Below, piece after piece: positions 10,094 through 18,904 of a stretch of DNA of 64,000 nt; the stretch's first letter is position 1; every line of letters begins with the position of its first letter. The notes below the pieces were generated by a model that searched no databases, was not told the origin of the DNA, and saw only the letters and a program-made list of their open reading frames with translations. A program made the position numbers and the translations under genes. Location of the stretch: NCBI GenBank assembly GCA_905182195.1, contig CAJJAW010000003.1, positions 186,001 through 250,000 of the forward strand, given 5' to 3'. The DNA is from Alphaproteobacteria bacterium UBA4588. Its GTDB lineage: Bacteria > Pseudomonadota > Alphaproteobacteria > Rhodobacterales > Rhodobacteraceae.

Positions 10094-10221
10094 TCAGCAA
10101 CACGGCTCCTCGGCACACCCTGCTAGGGAACGGTTTGGCCCACTTATATTACATCAATTTATAACTTGAGCGCTTGTTACGGACGCTGGACAAACGCGAG
10201 ACCCGAGCCTAGTTTTATCCT

Positions 10222-10554
10222 ATGACAGAATTTTTTGGAAAAAGATGGCACGATATGGGCGGCGACCCTGCCGGTGATATCAACCATGAACAACACGACT
10301 TTGCGCTTTGGGAAAAACGCGTGGATGCGCTTATGGTGCTGGCGTCTTCGGTGGGTTTGATGAACACCGACAGCCTACGCCGCGTTCTAGAAGATATGGG
10401 CAAAGAATCCTATGAAACCATGAGTTATTACGAACGCTGGATTGCATCTGTGAGCCAAAATATGGTTGAAGCCGGTGCGTTTTCCACAGCCGAACTGGCC
10501 GATAAAATGGCGCAGGTGAAGGCACGTGGTGCGACTTATGGGGACGCGACGTGA
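10222..10554 (+). CDS. Nitrile hydratase/thiocyanate hydrolase-type beta subunit, N-terminal half
   Basis: Corresponds to the helical N-terminal half of nitrile hydratase beta: an MGG turn near residue 12, HEQHDFALWEKRVDALM, and the diagnostic stretch MGKESYETMSYYERWIASV before a final helix. It is 110 residues. In most nitrile hydratases this half is fused to the barrel domain; here the barrel is encoded by the next gene, which overlaps by four bases (GTGA). Thiocyanate hydrolase and toyocamycin nitrile hydratase share this three-chain layout. A role as activator protein, which is homologous to this half, is a weaker option. Confidence 0.82.
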   Translation: MTEFFGKRWHDMGGDPAGDINHEQHDFALWEKRVDALMVLASSVGLMNTDSLRRVLEDMGKESYETMSYYERWIASVSQNMVEAGAFSTAELADKMAQVKARGATYGDAT

Positions 10555-10808
10555 AAGTGCGGGTACATAACAATTGGCCTCCAGGCCATATCCGAACCCC
10601 AGCCTATCTGCGTGGCAAGGCTGGGGAAGTGGAGCGTGACATTGGCCTGTTCAACAACCCAGAGCAAAACGCCTACCGCCTGCCACCGCAGAAGAGCCAC
10701 TTGGTGAGGATACGCTTTACTATGTCGGAAGTTTGGGGTGATGCGGCCGAGACTCCCGATGATGTCATCGAAGCTGAAATTTACGCCCACTGGTTGGAGC
10801 CTGCATAA
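10551..10808 (+). CDS. Nitrile hydratase/thiocyanate hydrolase-type beta subunit, C-terminal barrel
   Basis: Corresponds to the SH3-like C-terminal barrel of nitrile hydratase beta. Visible marks are VRVHNNWPPGHIRTPAYLRGK, the GxVERDIG turn, and the end VRIRFTMSEVWGD...IEAEIYAHWLEPA. It is 85 residues. Translation starts at GTG at 10551, overlapping the upstream stop; the alpha gene's ATG overlaps this stop by one base (TAATG). Such overlaps imply translational coupling and equal amounts of the three chains. Confidence 0.85.
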   Translation: MKVRVHNNWPPGHIRTPAYLRGKAGEVERDIGLFNNPEQNAYRLPPQKSHLVRIRFTMSEVWGDAAETPDDVIEAEIYAHWLEPA

Positions 10809-11446
10809 TGCCACATGACAACCACGACACACTGTCGACCTCAGGTCATCCCTACCGCAAAGATGATGACACCGCGTTGAGCTATTGGCAGGTGATGGAA
10901 ATCGCCGTGCGTGAACTCTTAATCGAGAAAGGCCATATCACCGCAGTACAAGTTCACGATCAGATAAACACAATGGACGCGCGCAGCCCAGCCCATGGAG
11001 CGAAAGTTGTGGCTCATGCTTGGTGCAATCCAGAATTCAAATTAGCACTCTTGGCCGATGCAGCTCAAGCCTCGCGGGATATGGGATTTGACATAGGGCC
11101 AATGCATCTGATTGCCGTCGAAAATACAGCCTCAGTGCATAATGTGGTTGTTTGTACCCTATGTTCTTGCTATCCCCGCAATCTTTTAGGACTACCGCCT
11201 GATTGGTATAAATCCCGCGCCTACAGATCACGCACAGTGATTGAACCGCGCAAGGTCTTGTCAGAATTTGGTGTTGATATTGCACAAGATGTACAAGTAC
11301 GGGTGCATGACAGCACCGCAGATATGCGCTATATTGTTTTGCCAGCGCAGCCCGCGCGAACTAGGGGCTTATTGGAAAATGAACTGGCCCAATGGGTGAC
11401 GCGCGACAGCATGATAGGTGTGGGTCTGCCCCAAGCGCCCAATTGA
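10808..11446 (+). CDS. Nitrile hydratase/thiocyanate hydrolase-type alpha (gamma) subunit
   Basis: Metal-bearing catalytic subunit. The claw-setting motif VCTLCSC gives Cys116, Cys119 and Cys121; the threonine in CTLC is the cobalt-type signature, and two of the cysteines are oxidised in characterised enzymes. GLPPDWYKSRAYRSR and EPRKVLSEFG follow as in the family. Residues after the motif read YPRN where ordinary nitrile hydratases usually have a PWP-like stretch, so the substrate may not be a simple nitrile. The product could be an amide (nitrile hydratase) or carbonyl sulfide plus ammonia (thiocyanate hydrolase). No metallochaperone gene is adjacent. Confidence 0.88.
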   Translation: MPHDNHDTLSTSGHPYRKDDDTALSYWQVMEIAVRELLIEKGHITAVQVHDQINTMDARSPAHGAKVVAHAWCNPEFKLALLADAAQASRDMGFDIGPMHLIAVENTASVHNVVVCTLCSCYPRNLLGLPPDWYKSRAYRSRTVIEPRKVLSEFGVDIAQDVQVRVHDSTADMRYIVLPAQPARTRGLLENELAQWVTRDSMIGVGLPQAPN

Positions 11447-11715
11447 AATTAACCGCGGCTCAAAAAGGCGCCGCGCTGGTTGTCTTTGGGATATTGGGCC
11501 ACCTGTTGATGATCCGCGCTTTTGCCACCGCTCCTGCCAGCGACATCGCCCCCTATGGCTACGCCGGGCTATTGTTTGCAATCATCTTTGGCCTTACGCT
11601 GTATGATGAAAGCCCAGACTTGATTACCCTCTTGGGGGCATTTGTTATTGTGGGGGTGGGCTTATATGTTTGGTCCCGCGAAAGACTAACTCAGGCACAG
11701 AAAACCCATGGCTAA
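11443..11715 (+). pseudogene. Truncated EamA/DMT transporter (C-terminal remnant)
   Basis: About 90 codons matching the last part of an EamA-family drug/metabolite permease: three hydrophobic segments and the pattern APYGYAGLLFAIIFG...LGAFVIVGVGLYVWSRE. A full member has ten segments and about 290 residues, so the first two thirds are missing. Homology begins exactly at the stop of the preceding alpha subunit gene, and only a TTG at 11443 or an ATG inside that gene could start it. I read it as a remnant left by a deletion or insertion at this junction. It overlaps the next gene's start by eight bases. Confidence 0.7.
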
Positions 11716-12598
11716 TTCGATACAACCTAGTGGCACAAAGAGGCAATGGCTCGAGAATAAAGCTATAATGGGGGTATTCGCTCTTATGAAGCTTCTACCG
11801 TACCGGCGCCGCAACCGGCTAATGGGCGCCAGCCTTCGCGGATTTTTGGGGAATATCATCGGCTATCGAAACCGGATCATGAACAACCTCAACCTAATCT
11901 ATCCTGATATGGCTCAGAAGCGCAAAACAGAGATTGCAGATCAAGTGCTCGACAATGCGGGCCGCACATTTATCGAGAACGTCTACCCCGCAGCCTTTCT
12001 AGCCAATAATCTTGAGGTTGAACTCTGGGGCGAAGGCTTAGAAGAAGTTCTCAAGGCACACGCCAGCGGGCGACCAATTATGTTTTATTCAGGTCATTTT
12101 GGAAATCATGAGGCATTTCGAGCAGCTCTATTCCAGCGCGGAATTAAGGTTGGAGGCATGGTCAGGCGAATGGCAAACCCTTATTTTGATATAAACTATA
12201 AAAATATACTGGACATCGATGGAAGATCGGGACCGGTATTTGAAGCACACTCCAAAGGAACTCTTGGGTTTTTTAAGGCCTTAAAGACAGGATCCGCCTT
12301 GGTCCTTTTGATTGATCTAGCGGTAAGCAATGGAAAGTTCATCAGCTTCATGGGTAAACCTGCCTGTACTTCCCTCACCGCGGCTAATTTTGCACTCAAA
12401 TCTAATGCGCTATTTTTACCTTATTTTTCTATGCGGAATCCAGATAGTGAGAGCTTTCGCGTAGAAATCGGGGTACCAATAGATCATAGTGATCCACTCA
12501 CGATGACCCAAGAAGCAACTAAATCTTTAGAAGATCGTATTACAAAGGATCCAGGCAATTGGTTCTGGGTACACCGACGCTGGAAACATTCACCTTAA
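11708..12598 (+). CDS. Lysophospholipid/lipid A acyltransferase (LpxL/HtrB family)
   Basis: Inner-membrane-associated acyltransferase, 296 residues. The HX4E catalytic motif is H130 to E135 in SGHFGNHE, and the family ending DPGNWFWVHRRWK is present. An N-terminal hydrophobic/basic stretch (about 18-50) fits membrane attachment. Family members add secondary acyl chains to lipid A; others act on ornithine lipids or phospholipids, and the sequence does not decide. Base composition becomes visibly AT-richer towards its 3' end, near the acnB boundary. Confidence 0.85.
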   Translation: MANSIQPSGTKRQWLENKAIMGVFALMKLLPYRRRNRLMGASLRGFLGNIIGYRNRIMNNLNLIYPDMAQKRKTEIADQVLDNAGRTFIENVYPAAFLANNLEVELWGEGLEEVLKAHASGRPIMFYSGHFGNHEAFRAALFQRGIKVGGMVRRMANPYFDINYKNILDIDGRSGPVFEAHSKGTLGFFKALKTGSALVLLIDLAVSNGKFISFMGKPACTSLTAANFALKSNALFLPYFSMRNPDSESFRVEIGVPIDHSDPLTMTQEATKSLEDRITKDPGNWFWVHRRWKHSP

Positions 12599-12820
12599 TC
12601 ATAGTGCAAGCGTAAGCATTTTCAGACTGGCCAATCAATAAATTTCGCACAGATGGTACGATAATTCAAACTTCGGTATACAAATGTATGCTTAATGCCA
12701 TGGAATGCCTTGCGAGCCCACCGCTGTAGGTATACGGAACTAACCAAAAGGTTAATAAACGCTAAATGTTGACCGTACTGGCATTCTTGCCGCATCAAAT
12801 ACTTATTAGTCGAGACACCC

Positions 12821-15613
12821 ATGAATTTTTACACAGACTACGTAAATGAAATTTCCAAACGCAAAAAAAAAGGTTTGAAGCCCGAACCTATTGCAGGCGG
12901 TGACCTTACAATTGAGATTATCTCACAGATTAAAGATACTAAGCACAAACAAAGAGAGGCTTCTCTTAGATTTTTTATTCACAATATCTTGCCGGGTACA
13001 ACCGGTGCTGCTGATGTCAAAGCAAAGTTTTTAAAAGATATAATTCTTGGACAATCTGTTGTTGAGGAAATTTCCTCAAGTTTTGCCTTTGAGATGTTGT
13101 CTCATATGAAAGGCGGGCCCTCTGTCGAGGTGCTTCTCGATCTTGCCTTGGGTAACGACCAATCAGTTGCTTGGCAATCAGCCGAAGTTCTTAAAACCCA
13201 AGTTTTTCTTTATGACGCAGATACAGACCGACTTAGGCAAGCGTACACTGAAGGCAACAAAGTTGTACAAAATATTCTTGAAAGTTATGCAAATGCTGAA
13301 TTTTTCACGAAACTTCCCGATATCGAAGCAGAGATAAAGGTCGTTACCTATATCGCTGCTGAGGGAGATATTTCCACTGATTTGCTCTCCCCAGGCAACC
13401 AAGCGCATTCTCGGGCGGATAGGGAACTGCACGGTAGGTGCATGATCTCTGCTGCCGCACAAGTTGAAATTCAAGATCTGCAGAAACAACACCCTAACAC
13501 GCGAGTTATGCTGATTGCTGAAAAGGGAACAATGGGCGTAGGGTCCTCTCGGATGTCCGGAGTTAATAACGTTGCTTTGTGGACTGGCAAGCAGGCCAGC
13601 CCCTATATTCCCTTTGTGAACATTGCCCCTATTGTTGCAGGGACAAATGGAATTTCTCCCATTTTTTTAACAACTGTTGGAGTGACCGGCGGCATTGGCA
13701 TTGATTTAAAAAATTGGATCAAGAAACTGGATTCTGATGGAAAGCCAATCTTGAATAATGACAACAATCCTATTCTTGAGCAGAAATACTCTGTCAAAAC
13801 TGGGACCATTCTAACTATCAATACAAAAGACAAAAAGTTATATGATGACGAAGGCGGCAAAGAGCTGGTTGATGTACGGTCATCATTTACTCCTCAAAAA
13901 ATTGAATTCATCAAAGCTGGCGGTTCTTATGCAATTGTTTTCGGTAAAAAGCTTCAGAGTTTTGCGTCTGAAACACTTGGGATTGAACTGAAACCTGTCT
14001 ATGCGCCCTCCAAAGAAATTTCTCATGAGGGGCAAGGTCTCACAGCTGTAGAAAAAATCTTCAACAAAAATGCTATGGGTGTAGCTATCGACGGTGCGTT
14101 GTATTCAGGCTCAGATGTTAGGGTGAAAGTGAATATTGTTGGTTCGCAGGATACTACTGGCTTGATGACAGCTCAAGAGCTGGAGTCTATGGCCGCCAAA
14201 GTTATCTCACCAACTATTGATGGAGCCTATCAGTCGGGTTGCCACACGGCATCAGTTTGGGATTTCAACGCACAGGCCAACACTCCAAAACTAATGAAAT
14301 TCATGCATAAGTTTGGCCTGATCACAGCACGAGACCCAAAAGGCGTCTATCATTCTATGACGGATGTGATCCATAAGGTGCTGAATGATCTTACAGTTGA
14401 CGATTGGTCGATCATTATTGGTGGAGACTCTCATACCCGGATGTCCAAAGGCGTTGCTTTTGGTGCAGACTCCGGAACAGTAGCACTTGCTTTAGCTACA
14501 GGCGAAGCAACGATGACTATTCCCGAGTCGGTGAAAGTGACCTTCAAGGGAGTAATGAAGGACCACATGGATTTCCGTGATGTTGTCCATGCGACACAAG
14601 CTCAAATGTTAAAACAGTTTGGTGACAACGTCTTTCAGGGACGCATTATTGAGGTTCACATTGGAACCTTACTTGCTGACCAGGCCTTTACTTTTACGGA
14701 CTGGAGCGCAGAAATGAAGGCAAAAGGAGCGATCTGTATTTCTCAGGATGGCACCCTCGTTGCATCCCTTAAGATAGCAAAAAGTCGTATTCAGGTTATG
14801 ATCGACAAGGGGATGGAAAATGAAAGCTGTACGCTTCAAGGCCTAATGGATATTGCTGAAAAGAGAATTTCCGAAATCCAATCAGGCGAAAAACCAGCTC
14901 TAACTCCAGACAATAATGCAAACTATTTTGCAGAAGTCGTTATAGACTTGGATAAGATTGATGAACCTATGATTGCAGATCCTGATGTTAATAATGTGGA
15001 TATATCTAAAAGATATACCCATGATACAATTAGACCAATTTCATTCTACGGAGCAGAGAAAAAAGTCGACTTGGGATTTGTTGGGTCATGCATGGTCCAC
15101 AAAGGGGATATGAAGATCGTTGCTCAAATGTTGAAAAATATGGAAAAGACACTTGGGGATGTCCAATTCAAAGCCCCTTTGGTCGTCGCAGCACCAACTT
15201 ACAACATCATCGATGAATTGAAGGCAGAAGGTGACTGGGCTGTCTTACAAAAATATTCAGGGTTTGAATTTGATGATAAAGCACCAAAAATGTCGGCCCG
15301 CATTGATTATAAGAATATGTTATACCTTGAAAGACCAGGCTGCAATCTGTGCATGGGAAATCAGGAGAAAGCAGCCAAAGGGGATACCGTTTTGGCCACT
15401 TCTACGCGTCTCTTCCAAGGTAGGGTCGTGGAAGATAGTAAAGAGAAAAAAGGCGAATCTCTGCTTGCGTCTACACCAGTAGTTGTCCTATCGGCTATCC
15501 TTGGTAGGACGCCAAATATTGACGAGTATAAAGCTGCAGTAAAGGGAATTGATCTTACAAAATTTACCCCACCACTAGAAAAGCCCAGGCGTACATCTTC
15601 TACTCATTTTTAG
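12821..15613 (+). CDS. acnB: Bifunctional aconitate hydratase 2 / 2-methylisocitrate dehydratase
   Basis: TCA-cycle enzyme interconverting citrate and isocitrate through a 4Fe-4S cluster. AcnB domain order is visible: HEAT-like N-domain (LPGTTGAADVKAKFLK), swivel domain, then GSSRMSGVNN, the cluster region SGCHTASVWDF, GGDSHTRMSKGVAFGADSG, and CNLCMGNQE with Cys841 and Cys844. At 930 residues it is longer than E. coli AcnB (865). The sequence matches my memory of flavobacterial AcnB closely. Alphaproteobacteria usually carry AcnA. The gene is AT-richer than its neighbours. Upstream, GGTATAC occurs twice (12675, 12729), a possible operator. Confidence 0.93.
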   Translation: MNFYTDYVNEISKRKKKGLKPEPIAGGDLTIEIISQIKDTKHKQREASLRFFIHNILPGTTGAADVKAKFLKDIILGQSVVEEISSSFAFEMLSHMKGGPSVEVLLDLALGNDQSVAWQSAEVLKTQVFLYDADTDRLRQAYTEGNKVVQNILESYANAEFFTKLPDIEAEIKVVTYIAAEGDISTDLLSPGNQAHSRADRELHGRCMISAAAQVEIQDLQKQHPNTRVMLIAEKGTMGVGSSRMSGVNNVALWTGKQASPYIPFVNIAPIVAGTNGISPIFLTTVGVTGGIGIDLKNWIKKLDSDGKPILNNDNNPILEQKYSVKTGTILTINTKDKKLYDDEGGKELVDVRSSFTPQKIEFIKAGGSYAIVFGKKLQSFASETLGIELKPVYAPSKEISHEGQGLTAVEKIFNKNAMGVAIDGALYSGSDVRVKVNIVGSQDTTGLMTAQELESMAAKVISPTIDGAYQSGCHTASVWDFNAQANTPKLMKFMHKFGLITARDPKGVYHSMTDVIHKVLNDLTVDDWSIIIGGDSHTRMSKGVAFGADSGTVALALATGEATMTIPESVKVTFKGVMKDHMDFRDVVHATQAQMLKQFGDNVFQGRIIEVHIGTLLADQAFTFTDWSAEMKAKGAICISQDGTLVASLKIAKSRIQVMIDKGMENESCTLQGLMDIAEKRISEIQSGEKPALTPDNNANYFAEVVIDLDKIDEPMIADPDVNNVDISKRYTHDTIRPISFYGAEKKVDLGFVGSCMVHKGDMKIVAQMLKNMEKTLGDVQFKAPLVVAAPTYNIIDELKAEGDWAVLQKYSGFEFDDKAPKMSARIDYKNMLYLERPGCNLCMGNQEKAAKGDTVLATSTRLFQGRVVEDSKEKKGESLLASTPVVVLSAILGRTPNIDEYKAAVKGIDLTKFTPPLEKPRRTSSTHF

Positions 15614-15768
15614 GGTTTATCAGTGATAATATCCGCAAACTACGAATAGCACGAAAGCTTGGCCACTACTTAGGCTGGGGTCGCGCAAAGGCCAAACATA
15701 TATCTAAATATACTGCTTCCGGCTTCAATCCCCAAGTTACGAAAGTCGTGTTAAAGCAAGTGGAGACT

Positions 15769-16329
15769 TTAGTTTCTACGAATTATAAGATTAGGAAAGT
15801 CCAACCCTGCCGCTTTTATAGCAGGCAAAACCCGAGTTTTTAAATTTCGTTGGGTCAAAGGCCCCGTCACACGCAGCAAAACAGTGCCGTCCGGTCCCAA
15901 AATAAAAGTCTCAGGCAGGCCATAAACGCCCCAATCCAACGCCATTCTAGCTTCTGGATCAGAACCGGCCAAGGTATAGGGGTTTCCCAATTCATTCAAA
16001 AACGCCATGGCGTTTGCCGGATCATCTTTGTAATTAACCCCATAAACCGGAATGCCTTGTTGAGACAGATCGATCAATGTCGGATGCTCCGCTCGGCACG
16101 GCGCACACCAGCTGGCCCAAAAGTTCACCAGCTTCACCCCCCCACTTGATAGATCATTTTGCGCGAAGGGCACATTTCCCTCAAGTGGCTGTAATTGCAC
16201 CTTTGGGGCAGATTGTCCTGTAGCCATGCTGGGCAATGCATTGGGATCTTCACGCTGCATGCCAACAAAGGCAAGACCCGCAAAAATTATAAACACCAAT
16301 ATTGGCAAGCCAAGAAGTAGTTTACGCAT
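15769..16329 (-). CDS. ccmG: Thiol:disulfide interchange protein CcmG/DsbE
   Basis: Periplasmic membrane-anchored thioredoxin that reduces apocytochrome c haem-binding cysteines. It has an N-terminal membrane anchor (residues 4-22), the active site WCAPC inside NFWASWCAPCRAEHP, and the CcmG-type Y-G-V-N-Y and GVYGLPETFILGPDG segments. The 186-residue length fits. Its start overlaps the ccmD stop by eight bases. It ends the secDF-ccm transcript on the minus strand. Confidence 0.95.
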   Translation of the reverse strand: MRKLLLGLPILVFIIFAGLAFVGMQREDPNALPSMATGQSAPKVQLQPLEGNVPFAQNDLSSGGVKLVNFWASWCAPCRAEHPTLIDLSQQGIPVYGVNYKDDPANAMAFLNELGNPYTLAGSDPEARMALDWGVYGLPETFILGPDGTVLLRVTGPLTQRNLKTRVLPAIKAAGLDFPNLIIRRN

Positions 16330-16474
16330 CTTTGCCCGCCTCCGCAGCGATTAGCGCACGTTTCACGGATCGACTGCGCCGGATGTAGACAAAACATACA
16401 AGCACCAAGGCCAGAAAACTCATCCCATATGCGCCAATCACTTCAACAGCATATTTTCCTAAATCTGGTATCAT
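16322..16474 (-). CDS. ccmD: Haem exporter protein CcmD
   Basis: A 50-residue membrane peptide found by translating the gap between ccmC and ccmG. It reads MIPDLGKYAVEVIGAYG, one transmembrane helix (about 15-32), then a basic tail RRSRSVKR. CcmD helps release holo-CcmE from the CcmABC complex. The start overlaps the ccmC stop as ATGA and the end overlaps the ccmG start, as expected for a ccmCDG operon. Confidence 0.92.
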   Translation of the reverse strand: MIPDLGKYAVEVIGAYGMSFLALVLVCFVYIRRSRSVKRALIAAEAGKDA

Positions 16475-17241
16475 TGCATCCGCTCCCGCGCTTCCAAAAC
16501 CTTAAGCCGCCGCGCCCGCAATTCAGAACGTGTACCAATTAGCAACAGTGTCAGAAACAACAGCCCAAACCCCACCATCGACAGCAAGAGCGGCTGAAAA
16601 AATACATTCGAAATGTTCTCTTGCTTCGCGCCATCTACAAAAGTGACCGTCGTCCCCTGATGCAGGCCCTGGTTCCAAAACAACACCGCGTAGCGACTCA
16701 GCAGGGCAAATACCAAGCCAACAAGTGCCAAAATAGAGGTCAGATCAGCCGCAGTATCATCATCATCAATCGCGGCCCAAAGTGCTATATATCCGGCATA
16801 GAATAAAAACAGGATCAAAAAGCTGGTCAACCGCGGGTCCCAAACCCAATAAGTACCCCACATCGGCTGACCCCAAATTGCTCCCGTGCCCAAGGCGATT
16901 AAAGTCATGGTCATGCCCACTGGTGCGGCAGCCTTCGCCGCCAGAACCGAAACATGTTGACGCCGGATCAACCACACGAGAGAGCCAACAAACATAAGCA
17001 GATAGCCGTTGATCGCCATTAATGCTGCCGGAACATGCAGATAAATGATTTTTACAGTCGAGCCTTGACGCATATCATCAGGGGTGAAAAAGAACCCCCA
17101 GATCAACCCAGAAGCCAAAAACAGAACTGTAAGCCCCACAAGCCAAGGCAACCACCGGCCCGACCAGCCCATAAAGACCTTAGGATTGGCCAATTGCCAA
17201 AATGCATCCCAAAGACGTTTTGAAGTTGAAGTCGAGTTCAT
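16471..17241 (-). CDS. ccmC: Haem exporter protein CcmC
   Basis: Integral membrane protein that presents haem to CcmE in system I cytochrome c maturation. It has six hydrophobic segments and the tryptophan-rich signature, here WGQPMWGTYWVWDPRLTS near residues 122-140. Histidines in periplasmic loops (IYLHVPAAL) fit the haem-ligand positions. The 256-residue length is normal. Part of ccmABCDG; the gap to ccmB is 41 bases. Confidence 0.95.
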   Translation of the reverse strand: MNSTSTSKRLWDAFWQLANPKVFMGWSGRWLPWLVGLTVLFLASGLIWGFFFTPDDMRQGSTVKIIYLHVPAALMAINGYLLMFVGSLVWLIRRQHVSVLAAKAAAPVGMTMTLIALGTGAIWGQPMWGTYWVWDPRLTSFLILFLFYAGYIALWAAIDDDDTAADLTSILALVGLVFALLSRYAVLFWNQGLHQGTTVTFVDGAKQENISNVFFQPLLLSMVGFGLLFLTLLLIGTRSELRARRLKVLEARERMQ

Positions 17242-17282
17242 AAGCTCAATCCTATACTAATTTACGCAAAGCGGCAGCTAGT

Positions 17283-17939
17283 TCACCGAAGATTGACACG
17301 CAGTGCAACGCCAGAGGCAAAGGGCAAAATAGCCGCAGCCCCCAAGGATATCGCTAAAATGAGAACCAAGGGTACATCGAAAGTCTGCCCTAATGACGCT
17401 GAATGTACAGCCTGGGCACCAAAAATTAACGTTGGCACATAGAGCGGCAGCACCAGAAGCGACAGCAACAGGCCCCCGCGCTTAACCCCAAGTGTCAGGC
17501 TGGCCCCAAAAGCCCCAATCAAACTCAATGCGGGCGTGCCTAGCAACAGAGAAAAACACAGTACCTTGCCCGATTCAAAGCTCAGGTTCAGCAAAATCCC
17601 CAGCAAAGGCGCCGCCAGCGCCAAGGGCAGACCTGTGGTCAACCAATGGGCCGCGGCCTTCGCGATGTATACCGACTCTAGCGGCAATGGCGACGTGGCA
17701 AGAAGGTCTAAAGAGCCATCCTCATAGTCTAGCCCAAATATTCGATCCAGAGACAGCAAGCAGGCCAATAAGGCCCCAAGCCACAGAACACCAGGGGCCA
17801 CCAAAGCCAAAGCGGACTGATCCGGACCCAATGCAAAGGGGATTAGCACCACCACAATCAAAAAGAATATCAAAGCCAGCCCGAAACCACCGCCAGATCT
17901 TACAGCCAGACCGATATCACGCGTGAAGAGCTGGATCAT
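17283..17939 (-). CDS. ccmB: Haem exporter protein CcmB
   Basis: Membrane subunit of the CcmAB ABC complex that drives release of holo-CcmE. It is 218 residues with six hydrophobic segments. Family marks are RDIGLAVRSGGG at the N-terminus and FGLDYEDGSLDLLATSPLPLE near residues 69-90. Its start overlaps the ccmA stop by four bases, implying translational coupling of the ATPase and membrane subunits. Confidence 0.94.
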   Translation of the reverse strand: MIQLFTRDIGLAVRSGGGFGLALIFFLIVVVLIPFALGPDQSALALVAPGVLWLGALLACLLSLDRIFGLDYEDGSLDLLATSPLPLESVYIAKAAAHWLTTGLPLALAAPLLGILLNLSFESGKVLCFSLLLGTPALSLIGAFGASLTLGVKRGGLLLSLLVLPLYVPTLIFGAQAVHSASLGQTFDVPLVLILAISLGAAAILPFASGVALRVNLR

Positions 17940-18547
17940 TCCAACGCCTCCTCAAATGCGGAAGATGGACTTTGTGCCGTTGCGATATAGCCCGTCAGAT
18001 CCAAACTCTCCACTGACAACTCCAAATCAATGTGCGTAGTGAGAACAGCGCCACCACCAGCTTGCAAATGCGCTTGCAGCACAGTGCGAAACTTAGTCAC
18101 ATTCTGAACGTCCAAGGACACGGTAGGCTCATCCATCACCCAAAGCGCACAGCCCGTGACCAACATGCGTGCCAATCCCAGCCTACGCTTTTGGCCCGCA
18201 GACAGGTTTGCCGTTGGCCGCTGCGCAAGATCTTCAAGGTCATAAGCCAGCAGCGCAGCCTCAGGGCCGCGCCCGCCATAGATATCAGCCCAAAACTTAA
18301 GGTTTTCCAGCACGCTCAACTGTCCCTTGAGTCCATCCGCATGAGCCGCATAGGCCACACTTTCTGGTGCAGAGATTTCCCCCGATGTTGGCGTTTGTAG
18401 TCCGGAAATGCAGCGCAGCAAGCTGGTTTTTCCAATACCATTGGGACCACGCAACACTAGCGCCTGACCAGCTTGCACCTCGAAAGTCACATCCTGCAAA
18501 AGAGATACCCCACCCCGCGCAACGCTTAGGTTTGAGACCTTCAACAT
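17936..18547 (-). CDS. ccmA: Cytochrome c biogenesis ATP-binding protein CcmA
   Basis: ATPase of the CcmAB complex, 203 residues. Walker A is GPNGIGKTS (residues 34-42), the ABC signature is LSAGQKRRLGLARM, and Walker B is LWVMDEPTVSLD. The short NBD with no extra domain is typical of CcmA. First gene of the ccm set, three bases after the Mth938-like gene, so the whole secDF-ccm block is probably one transcript. Confidence 0.95.
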   Translation of the reverse strand: MLKVSNLSVARGGVSLLQDVTFEVQAGQALVLRGPNGIGKTSLLRCISGLQTPTSGEISAPESVAYAAHADGLKGQLSVLENLKFWADIYGGRGPEAALLAYDLEDLAQRPTANLSAGQKRRLGLARMLVTGCALWVMDEPTVSLDVQNVTKFRTVLQAHLQAGGGAVLTTHIDLELSVESLDLTGYIATAQSPSSAFEEALE

Positions 18548-18550
18548 AAG

Positions 18551-18904
18551 CTATACCGGCAATAAGGCTAAGCCAATGCGGCGGCCCTCAGATAGTAAAA
18601 CATTATATGTCCGGCATGCGGTCGGTGAATTCATAATCTCAACCCCGATATCTGCCTCTTCCAAAGCGGCAAGAAAACCTGCAGGTATATGGGTTATATT
18701 TGCCCCCATCCCCACCAGCAACACATCAAGATCTTTCGCTACATCAACAAAGGGTGCTGGATCATCAAAGCCTAACCATGGGCCACATGACTGCGGTAGC
18801 AAGGCGACTTTACCCTCAAAAACCTTACCGGCAATTCGAAAAAAATTTGGTCCATAGCCATCTACTGGCTGGCCGTTATCAAAGCTGATCTCGGTTAGCT
18901 GCAT
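18551..18904 (-). CDS. Mth938-like domain protein (DUF498/DUF598)
   Basis: A 117-residue single-domain protein of the Mth938/NDUFAF3-like fold. Visible conserved parts are the start ITxIxFDNGQPVDGYGPNFFRI, LLVGMGANITHIP, and the C-terminal MNSPTACRTYNVLLSEGRRIG. Mitochondrial relatives assist complex I assembly; the bacterial role is not established. It abuts secF, an arrangement common in alphaproteobacteria that suggests a link to membrane protein insertion. Confidence 0.85.
   Translation of the reverse strand: MQLTEISFDNGQPVDGYGPNFFRIAGKVFEGKVALLPQSCGPWLGFDDPAPFVDVAKDLDVLLVGMGANITHIPAGFLAALEEADIGVEIMNSPTACRTYNVLLSEGRRIGLALLPV

Noticed and set aside
10808..11446. Definite call as thiocyanate hydrolase
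   Set aside because: The split-subunit layout fits, but nitrile hydratases with split beta chains exist, and specificity residues cannot be judged without alignment.
15614..15840. An open plus-strand frame of about 75 codons after acnB, reading ISDNIRKLRIARKLGHYLG and onward
   Set aside because: No start codon with a ribosome-binding site, no family I recognise, and it runs into the antisense of ccmG. It may be a decayed gene end, but the evidence is too weak to annotate.
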